Below are positions 1 to 11,736 of a stretch of 60,000 nucleotides of DNA, piece after piece. The DNA lies in assembly GCF_030272615.1 (NCBI RefSeq), contig NC_081406.1, positions 464,098,072-464,158,071 on the forward strand, written 5' to 3'. The first letter of the stretch is position 1. Each line of letters starts with the position of its first letter. This DNA comes from Cryptomeria japonica (lineage: Eukaryota; Streptophyta; Pinopsida; Cupressales; Cupressaceae). The translations under genes and the position numbers were made by a program. The notes under the pieces are model-generated. The model was given only the letters and a program-made list of their open reading frames with translations, was not told where the DNA came from and did not search any database.

Positions 1-184
1 TTTCTCTAAACCTTATCACATCACACTTTGTCAAACATAACAAGCAATTCAAGAAAGAACTCTGGTAACATCTACCTTTAAGTACTAGGGATCCATATGC
101 AAAGCAACCCACCAAACATTAATCTCTCATTTCATCAAACTCATGATCATTTTCACCCAACTTCAACAAAAAATTGTAAACAAA
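1..184 (+). other. End of element A untranslated leader
   Basis: No gene is seen here. It precedes the gag start at 185 and is the tail of a leader whose LTR and primer-binding site lie outside the window. An in-frame ATG at 143 exists. The ATG at 185 is preferred because it opens with Met-Ala-Gln-Thr-Arg-Ser, which resembles the Thr-Arg-Ser start of the homologous gag in element B. Confidence 0.5.
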
Positions 185-1951
185 ATGGCTCAAACTAGAT
201 CTAGAACTAGACAAATGGAAATTGAGGAAGAAGAGGAGGAAAATATCAATGAATTCCAAGAAGCCCTGGGAGGAAATGTAAATGATGAAAATCCAAGTAC
301 TCCTACTCCTGCAGCAACAGAAAGGGCACAACACAACCCTCTCTTTAATAGATTGTTTGATGAAATACTCAGGAGCAATGTTGATGCTCACTTTTTAAGA
401 CTTGCTCAAGAAGGAGCCAAACTACCCTCTGACTTTGATGTTGCATAGCCAAGGCAAGCATCAAAACAACAAAGTCGCAATGAGGAGGAAAGAGGTCAAG
501 ATCCCATCAGATACAACCTTCATCAAGGTAATCCACCACCTCCTCCTCCAAATGAAATAGAAATGTTGCAGCAACAAGTTGAAAATCTCGCCCAACAACT
601 TCATAGTGGTGTGAAAACTAATCAATTTTCACTCAATGACATTTGTCCCTATCCCTTTGATAGGAACCTTCATATTGCACCTTTTCCATGAGGGTTCGAA
701 ACAACCAAGTTTGAAAAATATAGAGGAAAAGGAGATCCTCATGATCATGTTCGAGAATTCCATTCAACTTGCCTTGAAGTGGCATAAAAGGATACATACC
801 TAATGCACCTTTTTCCCCAAAGCTTGGGAGGAACATCCAAATTATGGTTTTCCCAATTACCAGGTGGCATTAGGACATTTGAAGAACTCATCCAAAAGTT
901 CCTGGCACATTAATCACACAACATTGAACGTGATATCACCATGGCTGATCTATGTAACACTAAACAAAAACCAAGTGAACTATTTTCAGTCTTTCTACAA
1001 CGATGGCATCAAATGTCTAGCAGATGTTCTCTTCAGTTACCTAAACAGGAACTAGTGGAAATATTTATTTCCAACTTAAATGAAGAAATGGAATTTTACT
1101 TAGACATGAAAGACACAAATTCTTTCAATGACATGATCACAAAAGGCTTGAAATGTGAGTGGGCTCTCATCAAGAAAGGACTTATCAAAATCTACAATGA
1201 ACCAAAGGATGGCCCTCATCCACACTTCAATAGTGACAAGCCTAACTTCTAGAACAAAAACAAAAATATCATCAACAATGGGGTTGTGGATGCAAGAACT
1301 ATCAAAAGTGCACAACCTATGGTTCGATTTGTAGGACAAAACCCCTCACCCAAGAATAACATAGTTGCTCCTCCAAATCAAGGACACAACACATCTCAAG
1401 AGGAATCCAAACAACGTTAACAAAATTTTAAACTAAAACGAACATACACTCCCTTAGGGGAACCCATTGAAATAGTGTTACGTCAGTTGGTTTCTAAAAA
1501 TCTGGTTACCTTACCCGAAACATCAAATTATCAACGTCAAGTCAAACCTTCATGGTGGAGGGATACTGAATGTTGCAATTTCCATCAAGGGAAAGGGCAT
1601 AAGACAAGCAATTGTCACAAATTGAAAGATCTTATTCAGGATCTTATTGACCGAGGTGAAATTGAAATCAAAGGACATGACCCAAAGACAACAAACAATG
1701 ATCATCTCATGTTTAAAAATCCACTTCCATCACAAGATCAAAGGGGTCCTTCCACTTTAGGGCAAAACATAGATACCACCAATTATACGCAAGCCGCATA
1801 TAATTACATTGTGAATCACCTATATGATGCCAGTGAACAAATTACAACTATTACCATCAAAAATCCCAGCTCCACTTGCAATGTTGTTACATGTCACAAA
1901 AAGATTACCATAAAAGCAGCTCCACAAGGCACCCTATCTATGCCAAAGTAG
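185..1951 (+). pseudogene. gag: gag of element A (decayed)
   Basis: Gag capsid/nucleocapsid region, which would package element RNA in cytoplasmic particles. One reading frame runs throughout but is broken by stops at about 446, 690, 785, 911, 1250, 1418 and 1949. An acidic Glu run follows the start. The retrotransposon-gag core lies at about 640-1080 (PYPFDR, DPHDHVREF and LFPQSLGG blocks). A Tat-type zinc finger of form CNFHxxxGHxTxxC is at 1574-1615. The second half aligns with element B gag (41171-42990). Several stops sit where Gln, Arg or Trp is expected, consistent with C-to-T decay. There is no frameshift in this part. Confidence 0.85.
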
Positions 1952-1960
1952 TATAACCTT

Positions 1961-3130
1961 GTGGACCAATTAGACAAAATGCCCGCACTAATATCTATCT
2001 TAGAGCTATTGCGCCTATCTCCATTCCATAAAACAATCTTGGATCAAGCTCTCCAAGAGGCGTCAATCCCTACAAACCTAAATACAGATCAGTTTCAAGC
2101 CATGGTTGGAAATCTAAGGTCATCACCTTGTCTCACTTTCTCTGAAAGTGACAACTCATCCCTCCAACAACCTCACAATGCCTCACTCCACATTGAAGGG
2201 TTTATCAACCAACATAGGATCAAGCGAATCTTGATCGATAATGGAGCAGGCCTGAATATATGTACACTACAATTAGTTATAGCTTTGGGATATGCAATTG
2301 AATCAATAGATCCCCGCAAGAAGATCACAATCAAAGCCTATGATGATGCAAAGTGTTCATCCAAAGGAGTTGTTGTGCTACCAATCTGAGTGGGCCCTGT
2401 GGTGAAACACATCATCTATCAAGTTCTGGACCTTCCTCTGTCATACAATTTGTTGTTAGGAAGACCTTGGATACACACCATGCAAGCCATCCCATCCACC
2501 TACCATCAGTGTATCAAGTTCCTGCATAATGGTGTAGAAATCACAATCCTGGGCGATGCAAACCCCTTTTCATATTGTCATAATATCAGCCATCAACCAG
2601 AGATTACTGTTCCCAACAATAGAGAAGCCATCTCCTCCACATCATATGTAATTCCAGCCTCTCTTTCCAGCTCAAACACCACTATACCCAAGCAAAAGAA
2701 GCTTAAGATGAAAATAGCAGAGGAATGTCTTGGGGAATACAAATTGAGTCAACTCTTTTGTGTGGGACAAATGCCTACTTCTCCTAGGACACATGGAAAA
2801 CCTCAACGGTTACTTCAAACGCCACTGGTCAAACTAGCATGTACTTTGACGCTATTCATCCTTGGAAAGAGTCAAGAAGAAGAGACAAGAGATGAGGACT
2901 TAGCAAAATGGATCTATAAAGACCCAATCACCGCGGACATCCCACAAGCTAAGCTTCCCATATATCAATATGGAAAAGGCCTTCTCATTATGCAAAGAAC
3001 AGGTTATGATGGTTAGAGTGCTTTGGTACCTTGCAAGCAAGGAAGACATGAACCGCTACAGCCAGAATTAAAGCCCAAAGATAACACTGGCCTAGGCTTT
3101 CAAAAGGAGATCCTTCCTTAGCTCAGATTC
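1961..3130 (+). pseudogene. Protease and G-patch region of element A pol
   Basis: Same frame as gag. A conserved pre-protease helix region (ISILELL, then FQAMVG) is followed by the aspartic protease. The active-site loop at about 2224-2263 reads ILIDNGAGLNIC, with Asp-Asn-Gly where the usual triad is Asp-Thr/Ser-Gly or, in Tat elements, Asp-Gly-Gly. The second conserved block LLLGRPWIH is near 2452. A stop lies at 2387-2389. At about 2960-3110 a damaged G-patch follows (YGKG, TGYDG, GLGF), clearer in the element B copy. Protease would cleave the gag-pol polyprotein; G-patches are glycine-rich RNA-binding modules. The copy is inactive. Confidence 0.75.
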
Positions 3131-4315
3131 AAAGGGAAACCCAACAAACCACTATATCAGCCTATTACAAAGAGGTCACCTTTGATCATAAAAGCAGCAC
3201 CAAACACCATAGCAACTGCCCCATCGAGGCTAAAAATCCTAGCACAACAATCTACAATACCCATCATCCCACCAATCAAACCAATAACCCCATCAACAGC
3301 AGCAATAACATCAATAACACCATTAGTAGTAGCAATTGAATCAGAACCCACAACAGTATCAACACCACCGACAATTCCAACAGAAGCAATAGAGTCAACA
3401 CTACCGATACTCCTCGTATCAAATTTGTTGATCCCCATAATCCTTCCTGCAGGATCAATCATTTCATCTACAAAGGTACATCAACATATCACACCTATAG
3501 TATTTAACTCAAAGGATATCCCAGTATGGTATAGTAATCGGTTACTGGAAAGCGACTCAGAGACCGACTTGCATGAGTGAGAATTTGAATCAGTGCAGCT
3601 TAATACTTAAGATGAGGAAGACACATCACTACCCCCACCCCGCAAAGATATCCCTATTTACGAAGAAGCACAGATAAAGACCTCTTGGGTTCCTGAACCG
3701 GAAACTTCTTCCATAGACCCTATGTCACATCCTACACCTAATTCTGACAAGGAGAGTACCATCAATGACCTTCACCACAACATCTTAACCCTCACTGACA
3801 CATCTAACAAACTCAACCTATTCAATGAGGTAATGCCCATTATACATCTTGAACTCATTGAATGGAACCAACCTAATCCCCCATTTCTTGACCACTTCCA
3901 AAATGATGAGGCGATCATTGACTTTTTGGAACTACGAGATAACATACCAAGCAGGGATCACAAAGCTGGATTTGCCATAGAACTTAATAGCCCAGCATAC
4001 TTTGGGGTGGATGCCAAACATTTCAGCTGCAAAAATATAACAATAAAACATGGATCTTCCAGTGAAAACCACACTGTGGCACTATTTGATCCCACAAAAG
4101 TAAAAATAAAGAGCGTATCCAATGGTAAAAACCTCTCTGAGGTGCCTGAGGATGAAAGGTTTGACATCCTTCCCTCTAGTACACAGCAAGAACAATCAAT
4201 GATTCTCATCAAAGAAATAAAAGAATATAACATGGGGACTCTTGAAACTCCTCACCACATACATCTAGCATCTCTTTTGACTTCAAAGGAACAACCTAAG
4301 TTTGTAGAGTTCTTC
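3131..4315 (+). pseudogene. Protease-to-RT linker of element A
   Basis: Open stretches (3182-3580, 3722-4318) stay in the gag frame with a stop between them. The composition is low-complexity, rich in Ile, Pro, Thr and Ser in the first part, then acidic. No known domain is visible. A linker of similar length lies in element B (44284-45276), and both end just before the RT block that starts with NFAWSY. It is likely a disordered spacer within the polyprotein. Confidence 0.6.
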
Positions 4316-5740
4316 TAGAAGCATCAGATCAACTTTGCATGGTCATATGCAGACATGCCTGGTCTTGATCCGGATTTAGTCATGCATCACCTCACCACTG
4401 CAGAAGGAGCCAAACCTATCAAACAAAAACTTCGCAAGATGCATCCTCAGATTTTAGTTTTAGTCAAAGTAGAACTTAAGAGACTCCTAGATGTTCATTT
4501 TATTAGACCAATTGATTATGCAGATTGGATATCCAATATTGTGTCTATTGGCAAACCAAATGGGGGCATCTATATCTATACTGACTTTAGAGATCTGAAC
4601 AAAGCATGTCCTAAAGATGACTTCCCCCTACCAAACATCAACATAATAGTGGACCTAACAACAGGACATGTCATGCTTTCACTCATAGATGGCTTTTTCA
4701 GGATACAATCAGATAAAGATCGCACAAGAGGATCAACATAAGATGACCTTCACATGTCCATGGGGAACATACTGCTGGAATGTAATGCCTTTTGGTCTAA
4801 AGAATGTAGTAGTGACCTATCAACAAGAAATGACCACCATATTCCGTGACGCGATTCATACCATAATGGAAGACTATGTTGATGACTTGCTGGTGAAATC
4901 ACTCACAAGAGAAGGTCATTTGAAAATATTAGAGAAAATCTTTAACAAACTTGAGCAATATCATGTGCGACTCAACCCAAACAAATGTGTCTTTGGAGTA
5001 ACCTCAGGGAAACTTCTAGGATACATTGTCTCAAGCAAAGGTATTGAGGTCAACCCAGCAAAAGTCAAGGCAATCATGGACATGCCACCTCTAAGGAACA
5101 TCAGTCAGCTAAGGACACTACAAGGGCGACTTCAATCCATCCAAAGATTCATTGCACAACTAGCAGATAAGTGTCACCCCGTTACACACCTATTACATAA
5201 GAATACCCACTTTCAATGGGATACCAGATGCCAGCAAGCATTCCAGATGCTTAAAGACTATCTCATGAATACACCATTGCTGATCCCACCATATCTGAGC
5301 AGACCTCTATTACTCTATATTTCAGAAACAAGTACAGCATTGGGTGTACTATTGGAACAACATAATGCAGAAGGGAAAGAGTGCACTGTTTACTACATCT
5401 CTCGCACACTGGTTGGCTATGAACTCAATTACACACCTATTGAGCAAGCTTACCTAGCAGTAATCTTGTTAGCCACTAAGTTGAGACACTATCTATTGAC
5501 ACATAAAGTATAGCTCATTGCAAAGATTGATCCACTCAAGTATTTACTCAGCAAAGTAGCATTGACAGGCCGCTTGGCCAAATAAGTGATGATCCTCAGT
5601 GAATTTGACATCGAGTATGTGGATCATAAAGCTATCAAAGGACAATTCATTATAGATCAGTTGGTCGATGCACCACTCATAGGTGATCATCCTCTCATTT
5701 CCAATTTTCCAGATGAAGAGATATTCATGAACACAGCAAC
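4316..5740 (+). pseudogene. Reverse transcriptase and degenerate RNase H of element A
   Basis: Ty3/gypsy RT. The block near 4330-4400 (NFAWSYADMPG) is followed by fingers/palm motifs and the catalytic YVDD at 4875-4886. One frameshift lies at about 4692-4698, where a T-run looks one base too long: codons before and after match the family only after a frame change. The RNase H that follows (about 5260-5520, LYISETSTALG) lacks the expected first Asp, as is usual for the first RNase H of Tat elements. The thumb-connection block ends near 5690. Stops are at about 5511 and 5583. Confidence 0.85.
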
Positions 5741-6150
5741 ACCACCGTGGAAATTATACTTTGATGGTTCATACACTAGACATGGCTCAAGGGCAGGCAT
5801 TTTTTTTATCACACCTCAAGGTGACAGCATCCTGAAGTCTTACAAGCTCACATTTCCATGCACAAACAACATAGCAGAGTATGAGGCCTTGATCATAGGA
5901 CTCAAGCTAGCCATACAATGGAAGTTACAAGAACTGCAAGTATATGGAGACTCCCAACTGGTCATTCGACAAGCAACTGACAAATATTAGACTAAAGATG
6001 ACAAACTCATGTCATACAAACAAATGATGGACAAATTCAAGACATCATTCACTACTATAACCTTTGAGCAGATACCCAGAGATCATAATCGAGCTGCTGA
6101 TGCTATGGCTACTATCACATCTCTCCTAGATCTTCCATAAAATTCAACAT
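5741..6150 (+). pseudogene. Second, archaeal-type RNase H of element A
   Basis: This domain would degrade the RNA strand during reverse transcription. It opens with LYFDGS at about 5755 and continues with AEYEAL (about 5876), GDSQLV (about 5948) and AADAMA (about 6093), so the Asp-Glu-Asp-Asp catalytic set is readable. A stop at 5988-5990 interrupts it. The same domain occurs in element B at 46812-47165. Its position between the first RNase H and integrase places the element in the Tat lineage. Confidence 0.85.
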
Positions 6151-7499
6151 GTTACGAGTTCTTGGTCGAACAACTTTGGATTCGCATTTGCGATATCCCT
6201 GAATCTGAGATGATATGTTGCCTTATCAGTTTTGAATCCCAATGGTATGGTGAATTTTACACCTACCTCCATGATCACACACTTCCTCCTAACCAATCGA
6301 ATAACCAACATAAAACCTTCATTCGCCAAACCACTCGATATAACATTATTGCTGAAACCCTATACCAACACAGTCTTGATGGCACTCTCCTTTGATGTCT
6401 AAAATAGGATGAGATAAAAAAGGCCTTGGAAGAGGTACATGAAGGAATTTGTGGAACTCATGCAAGTGGTCTGTCACAAGCCAAGAAACTCCTGTGCACT
6501 GGATACTATTGGCCATCTATGGAAAAAGACTCCTACTACTTTGTCAAAAAGTGCAAGAAATGCCAAGTTCATGGAGACCTAATACATGCACCAGCATAGA
6601 AATTACAACTGATCACAACACCATGGCCTTTTTGTCAATGGGGCCTTGACCTTGTGGATAAAATCCATCCATCTTCATCCAACAGCCACAAATTCATTAT
6701 TACCACCACCGAATACTTCACAAAGTGGATCAAGGTTGTTCCACTTACCCAAGTTATCGGAAAGAAGATTTCCTCATTCATCCTCAATTATATCATCTGC
6801 TGGTATGGTGTACCCATGTCTGTCATCACATATAACGGTCTTCCTTTCAAAAATCAGGATATCCATGAACTCTATGAGAAATTTCACATCGAACACCGCT
6901 TTTCCACTCCCTATTACCCACAAGGAAATGGTCAAGCCAAAGCATCAAACAAAAACATACTGAGAATCCTCAAAAAGATAGTTAATAATGTCGATCGTGA
7001 TTGACATGTTCAATTGAATCCAGCACTATGGGCATATCGAACTAGCATTCGAACCCCTACAGGTGCAACTCCCTACTCACTAGTCTATGGTGCAGATGTT
7101 ATCTTACCTATTAAGGTTGAGATACCATCACTACGGGTTTCCTTGCATAATCTCATAGATGACGAAGCATACAGGGTCTCATGTCTTCAGTACTTATAGC
7201 TCCTTGATGAGAAACAACAAGTTGCATACAATCACCTCAAAGCCTATCAACAGCATATGAGCAGAAGCTACAATCACCAAGTTAGACCTCATACATTTGA
7301 GGTAGGTGATCTTGTTCTTCAAGAGAATCCCTGTAACCAACCCAACTGAGAAAATCAGGGAAAGTTTGAATCAAATTGGCTGGGTCCATATGTTATCACT
7401 ATTGTATTTGGGTCTAGGGCACATCAGTTGGCTACGTCTGAAGGAGAACCACTAGCAGATCCGATCAACAACATGCACCTAAAATGGTTTTATACATAA
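6151..7499 (+). pseudogene. Integrase of element A, catalytically dead
   Basis: The HHCC zinc domain is at about 6432-6590 (VHEG, GTHASG, KKCKKC). The catalytic core starts with WGLDLVDKI at about 6640, so the first Asp is present. The second catalytic position reads ITYNG at about 6828, Tyr instead of Asp. The Glu position reads NGQAKASNK at about 6930, Lys instead of Glu. Element B keeps both residues. The C-terminal part has a GPY/F-type block (NWLGPY, about 7375). The frame runs on from RT and ends at TAA 7497-7499. Stops lie at about 6396, 6596, 7002 and 7197. Confidence 0.85.
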
Positions 7500-8226
7500 G
7501 CTGCACAGAGCATCACGCTCCCATTCATATTGGAAAAACACCAAAAACATTCAGATAAATGACCTAAAGAAAATACAAAAAACATCAAAATAGTAAAGAA
7601 AAATCATGCATCCAAACGGTGAACAACCACTCCAGTGGCACCTTGGGTAAGTACGATGGTGAAAACCTGGCAAATAGGTGCCACTCGTAAAAGCTATGGC
7701 TCCATTGTTTTTTAGACTTGTTGCGATCATGTTCATTGCATCCACTCATCCATCTGTCAAAAACATTGCTAGTTATTGATCTGCAATCCAGGATAGTACT
7801 TCGTGTGTCTGGCATCCCGCTTTTTCATAGTCATGTCTAAACTGGGGGCAATACCCCTAATCTAGTTTGATGGAAGTAGATACTGCATTGTTTTGTGATT
7901 TACTGAGTTCTTCATTTGAAAACTATCTCACAAAATCCAAAAACATTAAAAAACAATCATCACAATACCAAAAAAAACATTGGAAAAATTGTCTCAAAAT
8001 ACCAAAAAACATTCAAAACTATCTTACAAAATCCAAAAACATCAAAAAACATAAAAAATCAATCAAAAACATGGCAACGCCCTGTACATAGTTTTTTTCA
8101 AAGAAGATACCAAACAAACATTTTGAAATACTCCAATGATGACCACTTATCCGATCAACCAAACAATCAACATCAAACACGCAAACTCTCTTAACAAGGA
8201 TGCATCCTTCCTTACCAAGAAACAAA
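7500..8226. other. Element A region downstream of pol, first part
   Basis: No gene supported. A block at about 7660-7700 (gtgaaaacctgg followed by a short inverted-looking stretch) matches 48620-48660 of element B, so this is element A's own 3' region. A repetitive AAAACAT/AAAAAC stretch covers 7920-8070. It ends at the solo LTR, whose target-site copy ACAAA is 8222-8226. Confidence 0.6.
8222..8226. repeat. Target-site duplication ACAAA of solo LTR F (left)
   Basis: Identical to 9730-9734. The two copies abut the TG/CA ends of the LTR exactly. Confidence 0.85.
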
Positions 8227-9729
8227 TGATAACTCAATGATGAATGGATAGTACCAAACTGGTATTGAGGGGGGGGGTGGGGTGAATCAGTATAGACAAA
8301 AACACAATCCTAAACTGGTTTGTCAGTAGACACTATGCTTTGGTAGACAAACAGTAACACTAGTCTTAAACAGAGTACAACAGGAAAAACCCCAAATAAC
8401 TGAGACAAGCATAAACCGGTTGACACTTATCTTTTCATACAATATAATACTTCATTTCCATTTCACCCTAGTGCATGAACAGGTAATCTATCATCAAAGA
8501 TATAGAAACAACTAGATCAACATGATTTACCTTCAAAGACAAATCACTTAAACCATCACATGAATAACACCACACATGACACACAGATTTTTAACGTGGA
8601 AACCCAACTGGGAAAAACCATGGTGGGGATGAATACCCATAAGTTGTTTTTGAACTCTTTAGAAGTCTGCTCTATTAGGAGCCTTATTTGGTTAAAGACT
8701 GATACAATAGGTTCTGTTAGGAACCGATCCTATTAGGGATCACCCAGTTAAGGGATGGCTAGAATACCCTGTTAAGGGTTAAACCGTGTTAAAGGTTACC
8801 TTGTTAGAGGATTTCAAGAACTCAATGGTTTTGAGTCAGCCTATTAAAGGATTTATGGTAAGCCAGTTAAAGCTACCCTGTTAAGGGATTTCCCAACTAT
8901 TGAAGTGGTTAGAGATCAATAGGTATTAGAATGATTTGATAACAACACTCAATGCCAATGCAGATCTGCTTAAGCTCCTCTTCACCTTCTGCACTTGCAC
9001 TCTGCAGGTATCACTTCTCTCCTCTGGTCTGGCAAGAATCATGTATCTCTTCACTTGGATACACACACACAACTTTTGCCAACAACCTCAGAAAGAAACA
9101 CAACATTGACCTTATAGGAAAAAGATAGGTCGGTAGCATAAACCCTAAACCCTAAACCTATTTAGGTTAAGAAATTCAAATGGTTCAATCCTGACCATTG
9201 AGCACATTGCATTAAATGCAATAGTCTTGAGCCAATCTCAAGACATTCTCCATCATTCGTTTTCCACCGCTTTCATGGCGGCTGATAACCCATCACGCGT
9301 TTTCACCATTTACAAACTTCACACATTCTTGAGGTAGATAGGAACAATCTCCTTCATGCAAGATACTTCACGTGCACAAGGCTAACGCGGCAACATGATC
9401 TATTCTTCATTACAATGCTTAACCCATCACACAAAGTCACCAGTTGAGTCACACAAGCTTGAAGCACTTCAACCAGAAACCCTGAAGTTGAGACTACCAC
9501 CTAGTAGTCATACAAAGCTTCCATGTACCAGTTCCCATAACCACATGTTAGTTCACCTTGAACAAACACACTGCTTCACTTTGGCACATATACCAGTTCA
9601 CAATGTTATACCGGTTCTCACATATACTAGTTCTTGGTAACATATCGGTTCTCTCTTCTTTAGCATATTGACATTAATGACAACATACAATGTCATCATG
9701 TTCTCATACTGGTTCACATAATGCCAACA
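8227..9729 (-). mobile_element. Solo LTR F (Copia-like, minus strand)
   Basis: Read on the minus strand it starts TGTTGGCAT (9729-9721) and ends GAGTTATCA (at 8227), a TG..CA LTR of 1503 bp. It is flanked by ACAAA at 8222-8226 and 9730-9734. Its inner blocks (poly-C run before the end, TTTTTCCCAGTTGGGTTTCC block, CCTAACAGAACC-type repeats) resemble the LTR of element D. No internal retrotransposon sequence is attached, so it is best explained as a solo LTR left by recombination between two LTRs. Confidence 0.85.
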
Positions 9730-9734
9730 ACAAA
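9730..9734. repeat. Target-site duplication ACAAA of solo LTR F (right)
   Basis: Identical to 8222-8226, directly after the LTR terminal TG (read on the minus strand). Confidence 0.85.
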
Positions 9735-11736
9735 GACAAGATGACATTTTTCTTTGACAAGAAAATTCTATTTAAGCTATCAAATACTTGGTTGATTTGT
9801 GGGTTATTTATTCATATCAGGTTCCTACAACATTGTTTATGTATCTTCTGTGAATTATTTTGATGAAGTATTGGGGCATGTCTTAATGGTGTCTACATGG
9901 GAAGTTTACTAAGCTACGTGATCTTATGTGAAATACAGTCATAGATCACTATGGCTTGCTGACTACAGCGTATACCTTGACCATATGAGCATGAACCATT
10001 ATCAAGGATCCATATTCTTTATTCATTATATATGTTGTTTGCTTACATGTATGATGCTCCATCCTTGGTTCCTAGTGCCTCATCCAAACTTGATAATGGT
10101 TTATCTTTGATTACAGTATGAACTTGTCTTAGGATATGATCAGCACAAAGATCAAGGAGGACGTTCCAAGTCATGCATGAAAGGAGATATTCCTTGTCTA
10201 TTCCGCAAGCAATACTCAAGTCAACTTGATCTATTATATTAAGTTGCTTGTATTAACTTGCTATATCAAAATCCATGTAAGGAATACTCAGGTCATCTTG
10301 AATCATTATGTCAAGTTGCTTGTATTTTCTTACAACATTTTAAAAGCTCAATGATGAAAATAAAGCACTATGGATCATCATTCCATCTCATTTGTTTATA
10401 TTGCATTTCGTTCCATATCGCCCATCCTTTTACTCATTCATTATTCATATGCATGGTTTTGTATGCAAGTGTGAACAAAGTTGATGTGAGCAGTTATGTG
10501 AAAATTGAGCTGGTCTTGGATACAATCACAACAGAGTACTCTGGTACATCATCAGTGCATCATGCAAAGTCTAAACAAACTTGCATTCATCTATCATGAT
10601 CATATCATCATCATTACATTTAGTTGCATTTAGTACATTTCATATCATTTAGTTGCATTAAATTATATATAGTTAATTATCATTTGTTGACATTAGTCTT
10701 ATTATATCATTTCATCATCACATAATCATGACATTTAGATTCATTCATATGATACAAATGTCCTTGATTGTATTAGCTATTACTATGCATTCATTTAATA
10801 TCATTTACAACTCATCATTTATTATCATTTAAACTTATTTACCATACATTTGTTTTGATTCCCATAGTTTCATGCAATTATTTATCTATCCATTAGTTAA
10901 GTGCATTCATTATATTCATTTAGTATATACTTATACTCATTCATTTCATTTCATTTAGGATTCCTTACAAAAATGCATTCATTCTACTTTTTATTTGCAT
11001 TAAGGTGCAGTTACCCATGAGTTGCATTATCATTATCACTTCATCATATTATTTTCACCATTTAGACTCATAAACCAAACCATTTGTTTCCACATAGGTT
11101 AATACATTATCCATACATGTTCATTTAGAAATCATCATTTCAACATTTGTACTTTACATTTGTTACATTCATCTAACCAACATCTAGATGCATTTACATA
11201 TATAAATAATTCATTTACTACATTAATCCTAACATCATTGCATATCATTATCTCATTGTCTCATCAAACACAAAAATCCAAAAAACCATCATAATCAACA
11301 TTTTATTATGCATACATAATCATCATGGCATTACATACATAAGGCATTACATCACCAACACATAATGCACACATATATAAACCTGCATATACATCATTAG
11401 CATCACATTCATAAAACATGCATATAGACATCATGTAGGCATAAATCATCATACAAACATGCATATAGGACTCATCTCATAAAAACATACATAAAGCAAG
11501 AACAACTATTCCATCTAAGCATAAAATCATGAAATCATCATCCTGCATAAGCATCCATACATGTCATCAAAATGCATATCATCACAAAAATATGGGATCT
11601 CCTCATATATCATATCATATCGCCACAAATATACATGTATCAGAGTACAATGATGTCCAAAATATTGGCTACCAAGAGCCATCCAAGACATAGTCCAAAA
11701 TAACAATAATAAAATACATGCATACAAAATGCTCTC
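9735..11736. other. Element A region between pol and antisense PMD gene
   Basis: No gene supported. 10130-10380 resembles 49210-49460 of element B (a repeated AGGTCATnnTG block and a CTCAATGATGA block). 10600-11520 is AT-rich low-complexity sequence dominated by ATCATTT and CATTTA strings. Both convergent genes end into this stretch, which could serve as a shared 3' end region; no defined terminator is visible. Confidence 0.5.

Noticed and set aside
3182-3580. Independent gene in the element A linker
   Set aside because: Low-complexity Ile/Pro/Thr frame in phase with gag-pol; best read as polyprotein spacer.
9140-9160. Telomere-like AAACCCT repeats
   Set aside because: Fewer than three units inside solo LTR F; no array, so not telomeric.
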